Assembly (NCBI GenBank): GCA_016790635.1
Contig: JAEUOR010000019.1
Span: forward strand, 1-64,000
DNA: 64,000 bases
Source of the DNA: Burkholderiales bacterium
GTDB lineage: Bacteria; Pseudomonadota; Gammaproteobacteria; Burkholderiales; JAEUOS01
Direction: 5' to 3'
Shown: piece by piece, positions 17,218 through 25,156 of the stretch
How positions within the stretch are numbered: the stretch's first letter is position 1
Layout: each line of letters opens with the position of its first letter
The notes under the pieces: model-generated
Told to the model about the DNA's origin: nothing
Databases searched by the model: none
What the model saw: the letters and a program-made list of their open reading frames with translations, nothing else
Translations under genes and position numbers: made by a program

Positions 17218-18114
17218 ATCATCGACGCCATCGCGCAACTCAAGCACCAGCTGGCCGCGCAGGACTATGTCTGCGACGACCGCCTGGCCACCGTGCTCCA
17301 CCTGGCGCGGGTCATGCAGCGCCCGCTTTTCCTCGAAGGCGAAGCAGGCGTCGGCAAGACCGAACTTGCCAAGGTGCTGGCCCAGATCGAAGACACGCCG
17401 CTCATCCGCCTGCAGTGCTACGAGGGGCTGGGGGTCGCCGAGGCCGCCTACGAATGGAACGCCGCGCGCCAGCTGATGGAGATCCGCATGGCCGAGGCGG
17501 CGCACGCGACCGACCGCGCCGCGCTGTCGCGCGACCTGTATCGCCGCGAGATGCTGATCGAGCGCCCGCTGCTCAAGGCGCTGACCCAGCCGAAGTCCCC
17601 GGTGCTCTTGATCGACGAACTCGACCGCGCCGACGAGCCCTTCGAGGCCTATCTGCTCGAAGTGCTGGCCGAATACCAGATCACGGTGCCCGAGCTGGGC
17701 ACCATCCACGCCCAGCACCCGCCGCGCGTCATCATTACGTCCAACCGCACGCGCGAAATCCGCGACGCCCTGAAGCGCCGCTGCCTGTACCACTGGGTCG
17801 AATTTCCCGACGTGCACCGCGAACTGGAGATCGTGCGCCGCAAGGCGCCCGGCGCGGCCGAAGCGCTGTCGCGCCAGGCGGTTGAATTCGTGCAGCGCGT
17901 GCGCAAGGTGGAACTCTTCAAGCTGCCCGGGGTGGCCGAGACCATCGACTGGGTCAATGCGCTCACGGCCTTGAACGTGCTGGCGCTGGACCCGGACTCG
18001 GTGCGCGACACTCTGGGCGTGCTGCTCAAGTACCAGGAGGATGTCGAGCGCGTCATGGAAGGCGAGGGGGCGCGCATCATCGACGAGTTGCGCGCGGCGG
18101 CGATCCTGCGCTGA
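17218..18114 (+). CDS. coxD: MoxR-type AAA+ ATPase, CoxD-like
   Basis: An AAA+ ATPase of about 298 residues, of the MoxR/CoxD type. CoxD is needed to build the sulfur/copper/molybdenum site of CO dehydrogenase, and the homologue here probably matures the adjacent hydroxylase. Walker A GEAGVGKT is at about 41-48 and Walker B LLIDELDRAD near 125-134. The conserved N-terminus (IDAIAQLKHQL ... DDRLATVLHLARVM) is encoded from 17221 onward. The only codon placed correctly after the strong AAGGAG (17207-17212) is ATC at 17218, so a non-standard AUC start is likely; the next canonical in-frame start, GTG at 17293, would remove 25 conserved residues. It is followed by the CoxE-like gene after 10 bases. 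Confidence 0.85.
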   Translation: MIDAIAQLKHQLAAQDYVCDDRLATVLHLARVMQRPLFLEGEAGVGKTELAKVLAQIEDTPLIRLQCYEGLGVAEAAYEWNAARQLMEIRMAEAAHATDRAALSRDLYRREMLIERPLLKALTQPKSPVLLIDELDRADEPFEAYLLEVLAEYQITVPELGTIHAQHPPRVIITSNRTREIRDALKRRCLYHWVEFPDVHRELEIVRRKAPGAAEALSRQAVEFVQRVRKVELFKLPGVAETIDWVNALTALNVLALDPDSVRDTLGVLLKYQEDVERVMEGEGARIIDELRAAAILR

Positions 18115-18124
18115 GCCGGCGGCC

Positions 18125-19324
18125 ATGACCCAGGGCCGCCTGGCCGAAAACGTCACCCACTTCGCGCGGGTCCTGCGCACCGCCGGTCTGCCGGTCGGCC
18201 CGGATCGGGTCGTCACCGCCCTCAACGCCATCGAAATCGCCGGGGTCGATGATCGCGTGCGCGTGCATGCCGCCCTGTCCGCGGTGCTGATCGACCGGCA
18301 CGAGCACCAGGCCATCTTCGACGCCGCCTTCGCCGCCTTCTGGCGCGACCCCAAGCTCTTCGAACGCCTCATGTACCTGACCCTGCCCAAGATCCAGGGA
18401 CGCGGTTCCATGGAGCGCGAAAAACGCTCGCAGCGCATCGCCGACGCGCTCGCCGGAACGCAGCAGCCCGCGCCGCCCAAGGCCGCGCCGCCGCCGGCTG
18501 AAGAAAAGATCGACATCGACACGGTGCTCACCTTCTCCGACCGGGAACGCCTGCAGAAGGCCGACTTCGAATCGATGAGCGCCGAGGAGTTCGCGCTGGC
18601 CAAGAAGCTGGCCGAGAGGACGCCGCTGCCGATCCCGCCGCTCACCACGCGGCGCTTCGAATCCGCGCCGCGCGGCGCGCTCGACCTGCGCGCCATGGCT
18701 CGCCACGGCGCCCGCGACCCGTTTGCCGGGCAGCTCGCCTGGCGGCGGCGCGCCCGCCGCGACGCGCCGCTCACGGTGCTGATCGACGTGTCGGGGTCGA
18801 TGCAGCGCTACTCGCGCCTCTTCCTGCACTGGGTGCACGCGTTGACCCGCGTGCGGGCGAACGTCGCGGTCTTCACCATGGGCACGCGCCTGACCTCGAT
18901 CACGCGCTGCCTCAAGCACCGGGATGCGGATGCCGCCATCGACCAGGCCAACGCGGTCGTCAAGGACTGGAACGGTGGCACGCGCCTGGCCACCTGCCTG
19001 GCCGAATTCAACCGTGTCCACGCGCGCCGGGTGCTGACCGGCAACGCCGCCGTGCTGCTCCTGACCGACGGTCTGGAACGCGACGAGAACGGCGCGCTGG
19101 CGGAGGAAGCCGCGCGCCTGGCGCGCCTGGCGCGGCGCATCGTCTGGCTGAACCCCCTGCTCCGCTACGACGGCTTCGAGCCGCGCGCCGCCGGCATCCG
19201 CGCGATCCTGCCGCATGTCGCGGCCTTCCTGCCGGCGCACAACCTGGAGTCGCTCAAGGATCTGGGTGTCGCCCTAGCCGGCGCCAGGCAACCCCTGCGT
19301 CCAGGAAAGCCAATCCCGAACTGA
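18125..19324 (+). CDS. coxE: VWA domain protein, CoxE-like
   Basis: The 399-residue protein belongs to the CoxE family. The helical N-terminal half (about 1-200) includes a Pro/Ala linker near 112-128; the C-terminal half is a von Willebrand factor A domain with an intact metal site, D221-x-S223-x-S225 in LIDVSGSMQRYS, and a later LLTDGLERDE. MoxR ATPase/VWA pairs act together as metal-dependent chaperones of metalloenzymes. The ATG at 18125 lies 10 bases after coxD. With the preceding gene it probably forms a maturation unit for the molybdenum hydroxylase; that is inferred from context. It is the last gene of the rightward group and faces the convergent opine-dehydrogenase-family gene. Confidence 0.88.
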   Translation: MTQGRLAENVTHFARVLRTAGLPVGPDRVVTALNAIEIAGVDDRVRVHAALSAVLIDRHEHQAIFDAAFAAFWRDPKLFERLMYLTLPKIQGRGSMEREKRSQRIADALAGTQQPAPPKAAPPPAEEKIDIDTVLTFSDRERLQKADFESMSAEEFALAKKLAERTPLPIPPLTTRRFESAPRGALDLRAMARHGARDPFAGQLAWRRRARRDAPLTVLIDVSGSMQRYSRLFLHWVHALTRVRANVAVFTMGTRLTSITRCLKHRDADAAIDQANAVVKDWNGGTRLATCLAEFNRVHARRVLTGNAAVLLLTDGLERDENGALAEEAARLARLARRIVWLNPLLRYDGFEPRAAGIRAILPHVAAFLPAHNLESLKDLGVALAGARQPLRPGKPIPN

Positions 19325-19508
19325 GCGCAACTACGGGCCGATCGCGATTGCGTGACGGTGGTCGATGGAGGGGCAACTCACGATGGCACTGCCATCGGAA
19401 CCGAGCACCACGAAGCCAGCAATCCCGTGCTTCCTGTCAGTGGATTCGAGGAAAAGCTGCCGCAAGACCGGCAGCGGGCCGCAACCTTCGAGCGGCCGAG
19501 TCGCAGCA

Positions 19509-20576
19509 TCAATAGCCGTCGCGCGCGAGCTTGCGCAAGTCTTCCACATTCAGACGCGCCAATCCCAGCGCCGCGGCCAACTCGTTTTCCGTCGCAAAGT
19601 CGCGCCCGCAGGCGGCGCCCGCGAGCACCACGCAAGCGTCCAGCGCCGGCGTCGCGACGCCGGCGGCACGGCCGAGGGCGGCATAGAACGCCAGGCCATA
19701 GGGCACGTCTTCGGTGAAATAACGCGTGTCCAGCGACACCGGGCCCGCCGGGCTGCCCAGGCGCTCGTGCACCATCTGCGCCTGGCTGCCCAGGTCGGTC
19801 AGGGGCACGCCGAAAGAGTGGTGAAAGTGTTCTTCGATGGAGCGTACCTTGAGGCCGAACGCGGCTGCCACCTGCAGCCTTTCCCGGTCGACGGCGCTGA
19901 TCTGGCGCGCCGTGGCGCCGGTCATGTGATCGTACTGCGTCCAGGGCTGCGCCTTTTCGATGCGCGACAGGTTGGCCAGCGCCAGCGGCACGTGCGAGAT
20001 CGGGTTGACATTGACCAGCGCGATGGCGAGCGTATCGGCCTGCGCATTGAAACGATCACCGAAGAGCGCGACGGCAAGAAGGCGCATCGCGTCGGTGTCC
20101 CTCGCAGGCAGCGCGGCAATATCAAGCCGGCTGCGCAGGGAAATCAGGTTTACCGAATCGGGCCCGGTCTTGCGCGCGGTCATGACGGTGGTGCCGAAAC
20201 TGGCGATTCTTGCCCGCGTGCCGCGCGCGTGCAGCAGCCTGGCCAGATAAAGCGAGCTCAGCGAGAGCATGGGCATCACGAAAACGGCCTGCCCGTCCCG
20301 CACCACCGGCGCCAGGGCGCGCATCACGTTGGCGTGGCCGTACGCGGGCAAGCTCAACAGGATGACTTCGCTTCCGGCCACCGCCTCGTCAATGCCGGAC
20401 GCCACGCCAACCTGCGCCACGCCGCCGATCGCGCCCGTGAAAGTCAGCCTGCCGTCGAGCAAGCCGGCGGTACCCTGCCCCGACGGCGACCAGATCGTGA
20501 CCTCGTGTCCGCCATGGGCGAGCAAAGCGGCATTGGCAAAGCCGATGCTGCCGGCGCCCAGTACCGCAACCTTCAT
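19509..20576 (-). CDS. NAD/NADP octopine/nopaline dehydrogenase family protein
   Basis: A 355-residue oxidoreductase. The N-terminal Rossmann fold starts MKVAVLGAGSIGFANA with the dinucleotide-binding GAGSIG at residues 8-13. The C-terminal catalytic domain of the opine dehydrogenase family shows NPISHVP near residue 190, where the family keeps an Asn/His pair. Opine dehydrogenases reductively couple an amino acid to a keto acid or run the reverse; ketopantoate reductases share the N-terminal fold, so the substrate is uncertain. The start was set at the ATG at 20576 where the glycine motif begins; the upstream extension is arginine-rich and overlaps the next gene. It lies 22 bases downstream of a Bug-type receptor gene, so the two are probably cotranscribed. 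Confidence 0.8.
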   Translation of the reverse strand: MKVAVLGAGSIGFANAALLAHGGHEVTIWSPSGQGTAGLLDGRLTFTGAIGGVAQVGVASGIDEAVAGSEVILLSLPAYGHANVMRALAPVVRDGQAVFVMPMLSLSSLYLARLLHARGTRARIASFGTTVMTARKTGPDSVNLISLRSRLDIAALPARDTDAMRLLAVALFGDRFNAQADTLAIALVNVNPISHVPLALANLSRIEKAQPWTQYDHMTGATARQISAVDRERLQVAAAFGLKVRSIEEHFHHSFGVPLTDLGSQAQMVHERLGSPAGPVSLDTRYFTEDVPYGLAFYAALGRAAGVATPALDACVVLAGAACGRDFATENELAAALGLARLNVEDLRKLARDGY

Positions 20577-20598
20577 GAAGCGGCGCGTCGCGGGGGGA

Positions 20599-21588
20599 TC
20601 AGTCGATCTTCGCGCCGGAAAAACGCACGACTTCGGCCCACTTGACCGTCTCCGATTCCAGGTAGCGCGCGAAGTCTTCCGGCGTGCCGCCCAGCGCCTC
20701 AACGCCCAGATCAGCGTAGCGCTTGATCAGCGCCGGCTCCTTCAAGACCAAGTTGATGTCCCGATTCAGTCGCTCGATGACCGCTCGCGGCGTCCCGGAC
20801 GGCGCGAGCACGCCGAACCAGGCGGAAGACTCCAGCCCCGGCATGCCGGCCTCGGCGCTGGTCGGCACGTTCGGCAGGCTGGCGAGGCGCTTGGGCGAGA
20901 GCACCGCCAGGGGCCGGATCGATCCGGCCCGAATCTGCTGCGTCACGCCGGGCACCAGTTGAAACATCAATTGCAACTGACCGCTGATCAGGTCGATGGT
21001 CGCATTGCCGACTTGCAGATACGGCACGTGGGTCATCTGCGTGCCACTCATCTTGCGATACAGCTCGCCGGCCAGGTGCATGGAACTGCCGTTGCCCGAG
21101 GAGCCGAAGTTGAGCTTGCCCGGATTGGCGCGCACATGGCTGGTGAACTCCGCCAGGCTCGCGGCCGGCAACGTATTGGTCACCACCAGAATATTTGGCA
21201 CCGAGGCGTACAAGGCCACCGGTGCCAGGTCCTTTTGCGGGTTGAAAGGCATGGACTTGTAAAGCGCCGGGTTGGTCGCCAGCGTCCCGGACGACGCCGC
21301 CACCAATGTGTACCCGTCCGGCGCGGCGCGCGTGACTTCGGTGGTGCCGATGTTGCCATTGGCCCCGGGCTTGTTCTCCACCACCACCTGCTGGCCCAGC
21401 GCGCGGGTCAGGGCTTCGGCAAGCATGCGCGTGACCGGGTCGACCGTGCCGGCCTGCGGGAACGGGATGACCAGCTTGACCGGCTTGACCGGGTATTCCT
21501 GCGCGTGGCCTGTCGGTGCCGCCAGGACAAGCCCGAACGCCGCGCAGGCGGCGGCGAAGCAATTTCGCATGGATGAAGTCGAAGACAT
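20599..21588 (-). CDS. Tripartite tricarboxylate transporter receptor, Bug family (1)
   Basis: A periplasmic solute-binding protein of 329 residues (Bug/TctC family). It has an N-terminal signal peptide (about residues 1-29, cleavage after GHAQ), then the family N-terminus YPVKPVKLVIPFPQAGTVD and the VENKPGANGNIGTTEV loop, which contacts a carboxylate ligand. No TctA/TctB membrane genes are nearby, so it either shares a distant transporter or acts as a sensor, as proposed for other orphan Bug proteins. It is upstream of, and probably cotranscribed with, an opine-dehydrogenase-family gene, so its ligand may be related to that enzyme's substrate. A TAAGAT box lies about 52 bases upstream in a motif shared with the ABC binding protein gene at 28006-29577. 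Confidence 0.92.
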   Translation of the reverse strand: MSSTSSMRNCFAAACAAFGLVLAAPTGHAQEYPVKPVKLVIPFPQAGTVDPVTRMLAEALTRALGQQVVVENKPGANGNIGTTEVTRAAPDGYTLVAASSGTLATNPALYKSMPFNPQKDLAPVALYASVPNILVVTNTLPAASLAEFTSHVRANPGKLNFGSSGNGSSMHLAGELYRKMSGTQMTHVPYLQVGNATIDLISGQLQLMFQLVPGVTQQIRAGSIRPLAVLSPKRLASLPNVPTSAEAGMPGLESSAWFGVLAPSGTPRAVIERLNRDINLVLKEPALIKRYADLGVEALGGTPEDFARYLESETVKWAEVVRFSGAKID

Positions 21589-21742
21589 GAGGTGCGCTCC
21601 CTGTGCGGTAGCAAATTATTGAACAATCTGACGCGGTCGATCTTAGCGCAATAGAATCCCTGCACACGGCGTCTTCACTGACCAAACACGCAAGACGGCG
21701 CCCGGTCCACCTCACCTGCCCTTCCCACGCTCCCGCATCCGC

Positions 21743-22570
21743 ATGGCCACCCTCTCTCCTGAAGAAGCCGCCCACTACCAGCGCGAGGGGTATGTGATTC
21801 CGCGCTTTCGCCTGCCCGCAGAACGCATGCAAGCCCTGGTCGCGGCGCTCGACAAGCTGATCGCCGACAACCCAGGCGTGCGCCCCGAGAAACTCGTCAG
21901 CGCCCACGTCGAACGCAAGCCCGGGCAGGGCCTGAACCGCGACGGCAAGAACGACGAGGGCGTGCAGGGCAGCAAGGTGTTCCTCGATCTGGCGATGGAC
22001 CCCGACATCCTGGATCTGGTTGAAGCGGCGATCGGGCCCGACATCATCCTGTGGGGCGCGCACGTGTTCTGCAAGCCTGCGCGCGAGGGTTACGAGACGC
22101 CCTGGCACCAGGACGGCCACTACTGGCCGATGCGCCCCCTGGCCACCTGCACGGTCTGGGTCGCCCTCGAGGAGTCGGTGCTGGAAAACGGCTGCCTCAA
22201 GGTCATTCCACGCTCGCATGCCGGGCGCGCGACGCACGCCCACCTGCGCGAGGATCGCGACGACCTGACCTTGACCATGCGCACGCGCGACGACCTCTTC
22301 GACCCTGCCGATGAAGTGGCGCTGGAATTACAACCCGGGCAGATGTCCATGCACGACGTGTACCTGATCCACGGTGCGGCGAAAAACACCTCGGGCAAAC
22401 GCCGCACCGGCATCGCGCTGCGCTACATGCCGGGCACCTCGGTGTTCGAGCGAAACATCAGTCTGGACGGCACCGGGGTTTCAACCGCCTTCGCCACGCG
22501 CCCGCTGTGGCTACTGCGCGGACAGGACCGCACCGGGCGCAACGACTTCAAGGTCGGGCACTGGGATTAG
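21743..22570 (+). CDS. Phytanoyl-CoA dioxygenase (PhyH)-family 2-oxoglutarate oxygenase
   Basis: A 275-residue Fe(II)/2-oxoglutarate-dependent oxygenase. The iron facial triad is visible as H122-x-D124 in PWHQDGHYWPM and a distal histidine at about 210 (LIHGAAKN); R222 in the following RRTGIALRYM probably binds 2-oxoglutarate. Bacterial PhyH proteins hydroxylate diverse small molecules, so the substrate is unknown. It is divergent from the Bug receptor and opine-dehydrogenase-family genes across 154 bp, which suggests shared control and perhaps one catabolic pathway, but that is only inferred. The ATG at 21743 has no strong Shine-Dalgarno. Confidence 0.88.
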   Translation: MATLSPEEAAHYQREGYVIPRFRLPAERMQALVAALDKLIADNPGVRPEKLVSAHVERKPGQGLNRDGKNDEGVQGSKVFLDLAMDPDILDLVEAAIGPDIILWGAHVFCKPAREGYETPWHQDGHYWPMRPLATCTVWVALEESVLENGCLKVIPRSHAGRATHAHLREDRDDLTLTMRTRDDLFDPADEVALELQPGQMSMHDVYLIHGAAKNTSGKRRTGIALRYMPGTSVFERNISLDGTGVSTAFATRPLWLLRGQDRTGRNDFKVGHWD

Positions 22571-22657
22571 GCGCGATTTCCGGCGTCGCAGGCACGGGGG
22601 CCGCATGCCCCGCGATGCACTGCCCGCACGATCCCGGGCGGGCAACCCGCGCTTTCC

Positions 22658-23155
22658 TCAGGTGCGCAGTGCCGGCAGCTTCTCGCCCTTGGGCACGAAG
22701 GTAAGCGCAAGACCGTTGTTGCAATAGCGCAGCCCGGTCGGCTTGGGACCGTCGTCGAAGACGTGTCCATGGTGCCCGCCGCAATGCGCACAGTGGTACT
22801 CGGTGCGCGGAAAGATCAGCTTGAAGTCCTTCTTGGTCCCGACCGTGCCCTTGATGACGTCGAAAAAGCTCGGCCATCCGGTGCCGCTTTCGAACTTGGT
22901 CGCACTGTCGAAGAGCGGCGAGTTGCAGGCGTAGCAGATGAAAGTGCCGGCACGCTTTTCGCCGTTGAGCGCGCTGGACCCCGGCGGCTCGGTGCCTTCT
23001 TCAAAAAGGATGCGGTATCGATCCGGCGGCAAGAGCTTTTTCCATTCGGCAAGCGGTTTCTTGAGTGGAAACGCAGACGGCTTCTGTTGCGCGCCGACAT
23101 GCAGCGGCAGCAATAGTCCGGATGCGAAAAGGTATCTACGGCGGTTCGTTTGCAT
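22658..23155 (-). CDS. msrB: Exported peptide-methionine (R)-S-oxide reductase
   Basis: This enzyme reduces the R form of methionine sulfoxide in proteins. The 165-residue product has zinc ligands C74/C77 (CYAC) and C122/C125 (CAHC), and the catalytic C145 in GLRYCNNGLAL, with GTGWPSFFD near 91-99. The first 23 residues look like a signal peptide with consecutive arginines (NRRRYLFASGLLLPL), possibly of the Tat type, so the enzyme is predicted to work in the periplasm on oxidised envelope proteins. The ATG at 23155 was chosen because the signal peptide starts there; an upstream open extension has no family character. Cytosolic MsrB is usually shorter and unsignalled. Confidence 0.9.
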   Translation of the reverse strand: MQTNRRRYLFASGLLLPLHVGAQQKPSAFPLKKPLAEWKKLLPPDRYRILFEEGTEPPGSSALNGEKRAGTFICYACNSPLFDSATKFESGTGWPSFFDVIKGTVGTKKDFKLIFPRTEYHCAHCGGHHGHVFDDGPKPTGLRYCNNGLALTFVPKGEKLPALRT

Positions 23156-23289
23156 CTTCGACCTCCCACGCTTGCTTTCAGCTATCCAGATACGACCTTC
23201 ATTTCCATTCGGATTCGGCAAAGGCCGAATTGGTCGAAAAGGCCTCGCTTCTACTCCGCACCACGTGCAGGATTTTCTTGTCGGGCGCC

Positions 23290-24255
23290 TTACTCCGGCT
23301 GCACCCCGGCCTCGCGCAGGATGCGCGCGTACGAATCCTTTTGCTCGCGCACGAAGGCGCCGAGTTGCTCCGGGGTGGAGGACCTCAGGAAAAACGCCTG
23401 CTTCTCCGCGCCGGACATCACTTCCGGGCGCTGCATGGCAGCGACGAATTCGCGATTCAGGCGAGATACCACTTCGCGCGGCGTGCCGCCCGGTGCGAAC
23501 AACGCGGCCCACGAAACCATCGAGAACTGCGGCATCCCGGCCTCGGCGATCGTCGGCACCTCCGGCATGGCGGGGCTGCGCGACGGCAGCGTCGTGACCA
23601 GCGCCTTGAGCCTGCCTTCGCGGGCGTGCGCCCCGCCGGTGGTGATGGTGGCGAACATGACCTGCACGCGATTGGCCACCAGATCGACCACCGCGGCCGG
23701 CTCGCCCTTGTAAGGCACGTGGGTCATGTTGATGCCGGCCAACGCGTTCATCTGTGCGAACGAGACGATGCCGGTGGTGTTGCCGGTCGCATAGTTGAGC
23801 TTGCCCGCATTGGCCTTGGCATGCGCGATCATTTCCGGCAGGGTCTTGAACGGCGCAGCCGCGGAGGCGAAGAGGAAGAAGGTGTAGCGGCCGAGATCGG
23901 TGACCGGCGCAAAATCGGCCACCGGGTCGTAGGGCGGCTGCTTGCGCAGTGCCGGCACCGCGGCCATCGGGCTGTTGGTGGCGAAGAGCAGCGTGTGCCC
24001 GTCGGCCGCGGCCTTGGCGACCTCGGTCGCGGCGATGGCCCCGTCCGCACCGGGCTTGTTGTCGATCACGAGGCTTTGACCCAAAGCCTGCGCGACCGCC
24101 GGCGTGATGACGCGTGCGATCGCGTCGGTGGCGCTGCCGGCCGGGAAAGGCACGACCACGCGAATCGGCTTGCTCGGAAAGGTCTGCGCCAGCGCGGGCA
24201 CGCCCGCCAGACTGAAAACGAGACCGGTCGTGATGAGAAGCGAACGTTGGGACAT
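23290..24255 (-). CDS. Tripartite tricarboxylate transporter receptor, Bug family (2)
   Basis: A second periplasmic Bug/TctC-type binding protein, 321 residues, with a signal peptide (about 1-23, cleavage after ALAQ), the N-terminal FPSKPIRVVVPFPAGSATD and the ligand loop VIDNKPGADGAIAATEV. It differs clearly from the first receptor, so it probably has another ligand. There are no membrane subunits nearby. The ATG at 24255 marks the start of the signal peptide; the extension upstream overlaps the divergent hydrolase. A TACAAT box at 24289-24294 on the minus strand could be its -10. It is divergent from an alpha/beta hydrolase gene. Confidence 0.92.
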   Translation of the reverse strand: MSQRSLLITTGLVFSLAGVPALAQTFPSKPIRVVVPFPAGSATDAIARVITPAVAQALGQSLVIDNKPGADGAIAATEVAKAAADGHTLLFATNSPMAAVPALRKQPPYDPVADFAPVTDLGRYTFFLFASAAAPFKTLPEMIAHAKANAGKLNYATGNTTGIVSFAQMNALAGINMTHVPYKGEPAAVVDLVANRVQVMFATITTGGAHAREGRLKALVTTLPSRSPAMPEVPTIAEAGMPQFSMVSWAALFAPGGTPREVVSRLNREFVAAMQRPEVMSGAEKQAFFLRSSTPEQLGAFVREQKDSYARILREAGVQPE

Positions 24256-24361
24256 GTTGGCCGGGACTGGGCGGTTGAAGAGGTCGTTATTGTACGAGTC
24301 GGGCCACGGGTAAGATTCCCGGGTGTCCTTCGCGCGCGATTTCCCGCCGATACTGCGCAGC

Positions 24362-25156
24362 ATGCTCACCATCGCCGCCTGCGTTGTCCTGGGCCTGCCC
24401 CTGCTGCTCTACCTGGTGCAGGACAGCATGCTGTTCCATCCGCCGCCGGCACCGCGCGCCGCGCCGCTGGCCGCGGCAACCGGCATCGAGGCCGTGCGCG
24501 TCCCGGTCGCCGACCGGTTGATACTCAACGGCTGGCTGGCCCGACCGGCGGGCGTGACTGCGCCCTTGCCGCTCATCCTCTACTTCGGCGGCAACGCCGA
24601 GGAAGTCTCCTGGATGGCCGGCACGCAGCCGCGCCTGGCGGGTCACGCGATTCTTGCGGTCAACTATCGCGGGTACGCGGGCAACGCCGGCACCCCGGGC
24701 GAAACCGCGTTCCTGGCCGACGCGCTGGCGATTCACGACTGGGCCGTCGCCCAGCCCGGGATCGATGCCCGGCGCATCGTCGTCATGGGCCGCAGCCTGG
24801 GCAGTGCGGTCGCGGTCCACCTGGCCGCCGAGCGCCCGGTCGCCCGCGTGGTGGCGATCACGCCGCTGGACAGCGTGAGGAGCGTCGCTTCAGGCATCTA
24901 CCCCTTCATCCCGGTGTCGCTGCTCCTCAAGCACCCCTTCGATGCGGCGGCGCGCGCACCGCGCATCGCCGCCCCGCTCCTGGCCGTGGTGGCAGGTTCG
25001 GATCGAGTCATCCCGCCCCGTCACGCACGCGCCCTTTTCGACGCCTGGGGCGGCCCCAAGCGCTGGGTCGAATTGCGCGGTGCGGACCACAACGACATCG
25101 ACGCGGCGCCCGGATTCTGGCCGGCCATCGCCACTTTCCTGAAGGAATCGCCCTGA
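24362..25156 (+). CDS. Membrane-anchored alpha/beta hydrolase (BEM46/YfhR-like)
   Basis: A serine hydrolase of about 264 residues. A single N-terminal membrane helix (LTIAACVVLGLPLLLYLVQ) is followed by the hydrolase fold: the oxyanion region LILYFGGNAEE, the nucleophile elbow GRSLGS near residues 143-148, and an aspartate and histidine in the C-terminal third (VAGSDRVIPP and GADHNDI). Similar proteins face the periplasm or stay membrane-bound; the substrate is unknown. A GTG start at 24323 would add 13 residues; neither start has a strong Shine-Dalgarno. The stop overlaps the first codon of the next gene (CTGA). Confidence 0.83.
   Translation: MLTIAACVVLGLPLLLYLVQDSMLFHPPPAPRAAPLAAATGIEAVRVPVADRLILNGWLARPAGVTAPLPLILYFGGNAEEVSWMAGTQPRLAGHAILAVNYRGYAGNAGTPGETAFLADALAIHDWAVAQPGIDARRIVVMGRSLGSAVAVHLAAERPVARVVAITPLDSVRSVASGIYPFIPVSLLLKHPFDAAARAPRIAAPLLAVVAGSDRVIPPRHARALFDAWGGPKRWVELRGADHNDIDAAPGFWPAIATFLKESP

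Noticed and set aside
19331..19549. A 72-residue leftward frame between coxE and the opine-dehydrogenase-family gene
   Set aside because: Its last 50 codons look mildly coding (hydrophobic stretch GIAGFVVLGSDGSAIV), so it might be a gene fragment, but there is no ribosome site or recognisable family and it overlaps the neighbouring gene's end.
23065..25152. A 1107-residue frame fused to the MFS transporter
   Set aside because: Only the part from about 25153 encodes membrane helices; the rest overlaps the Bug receptor and the hydrolase in other frames.
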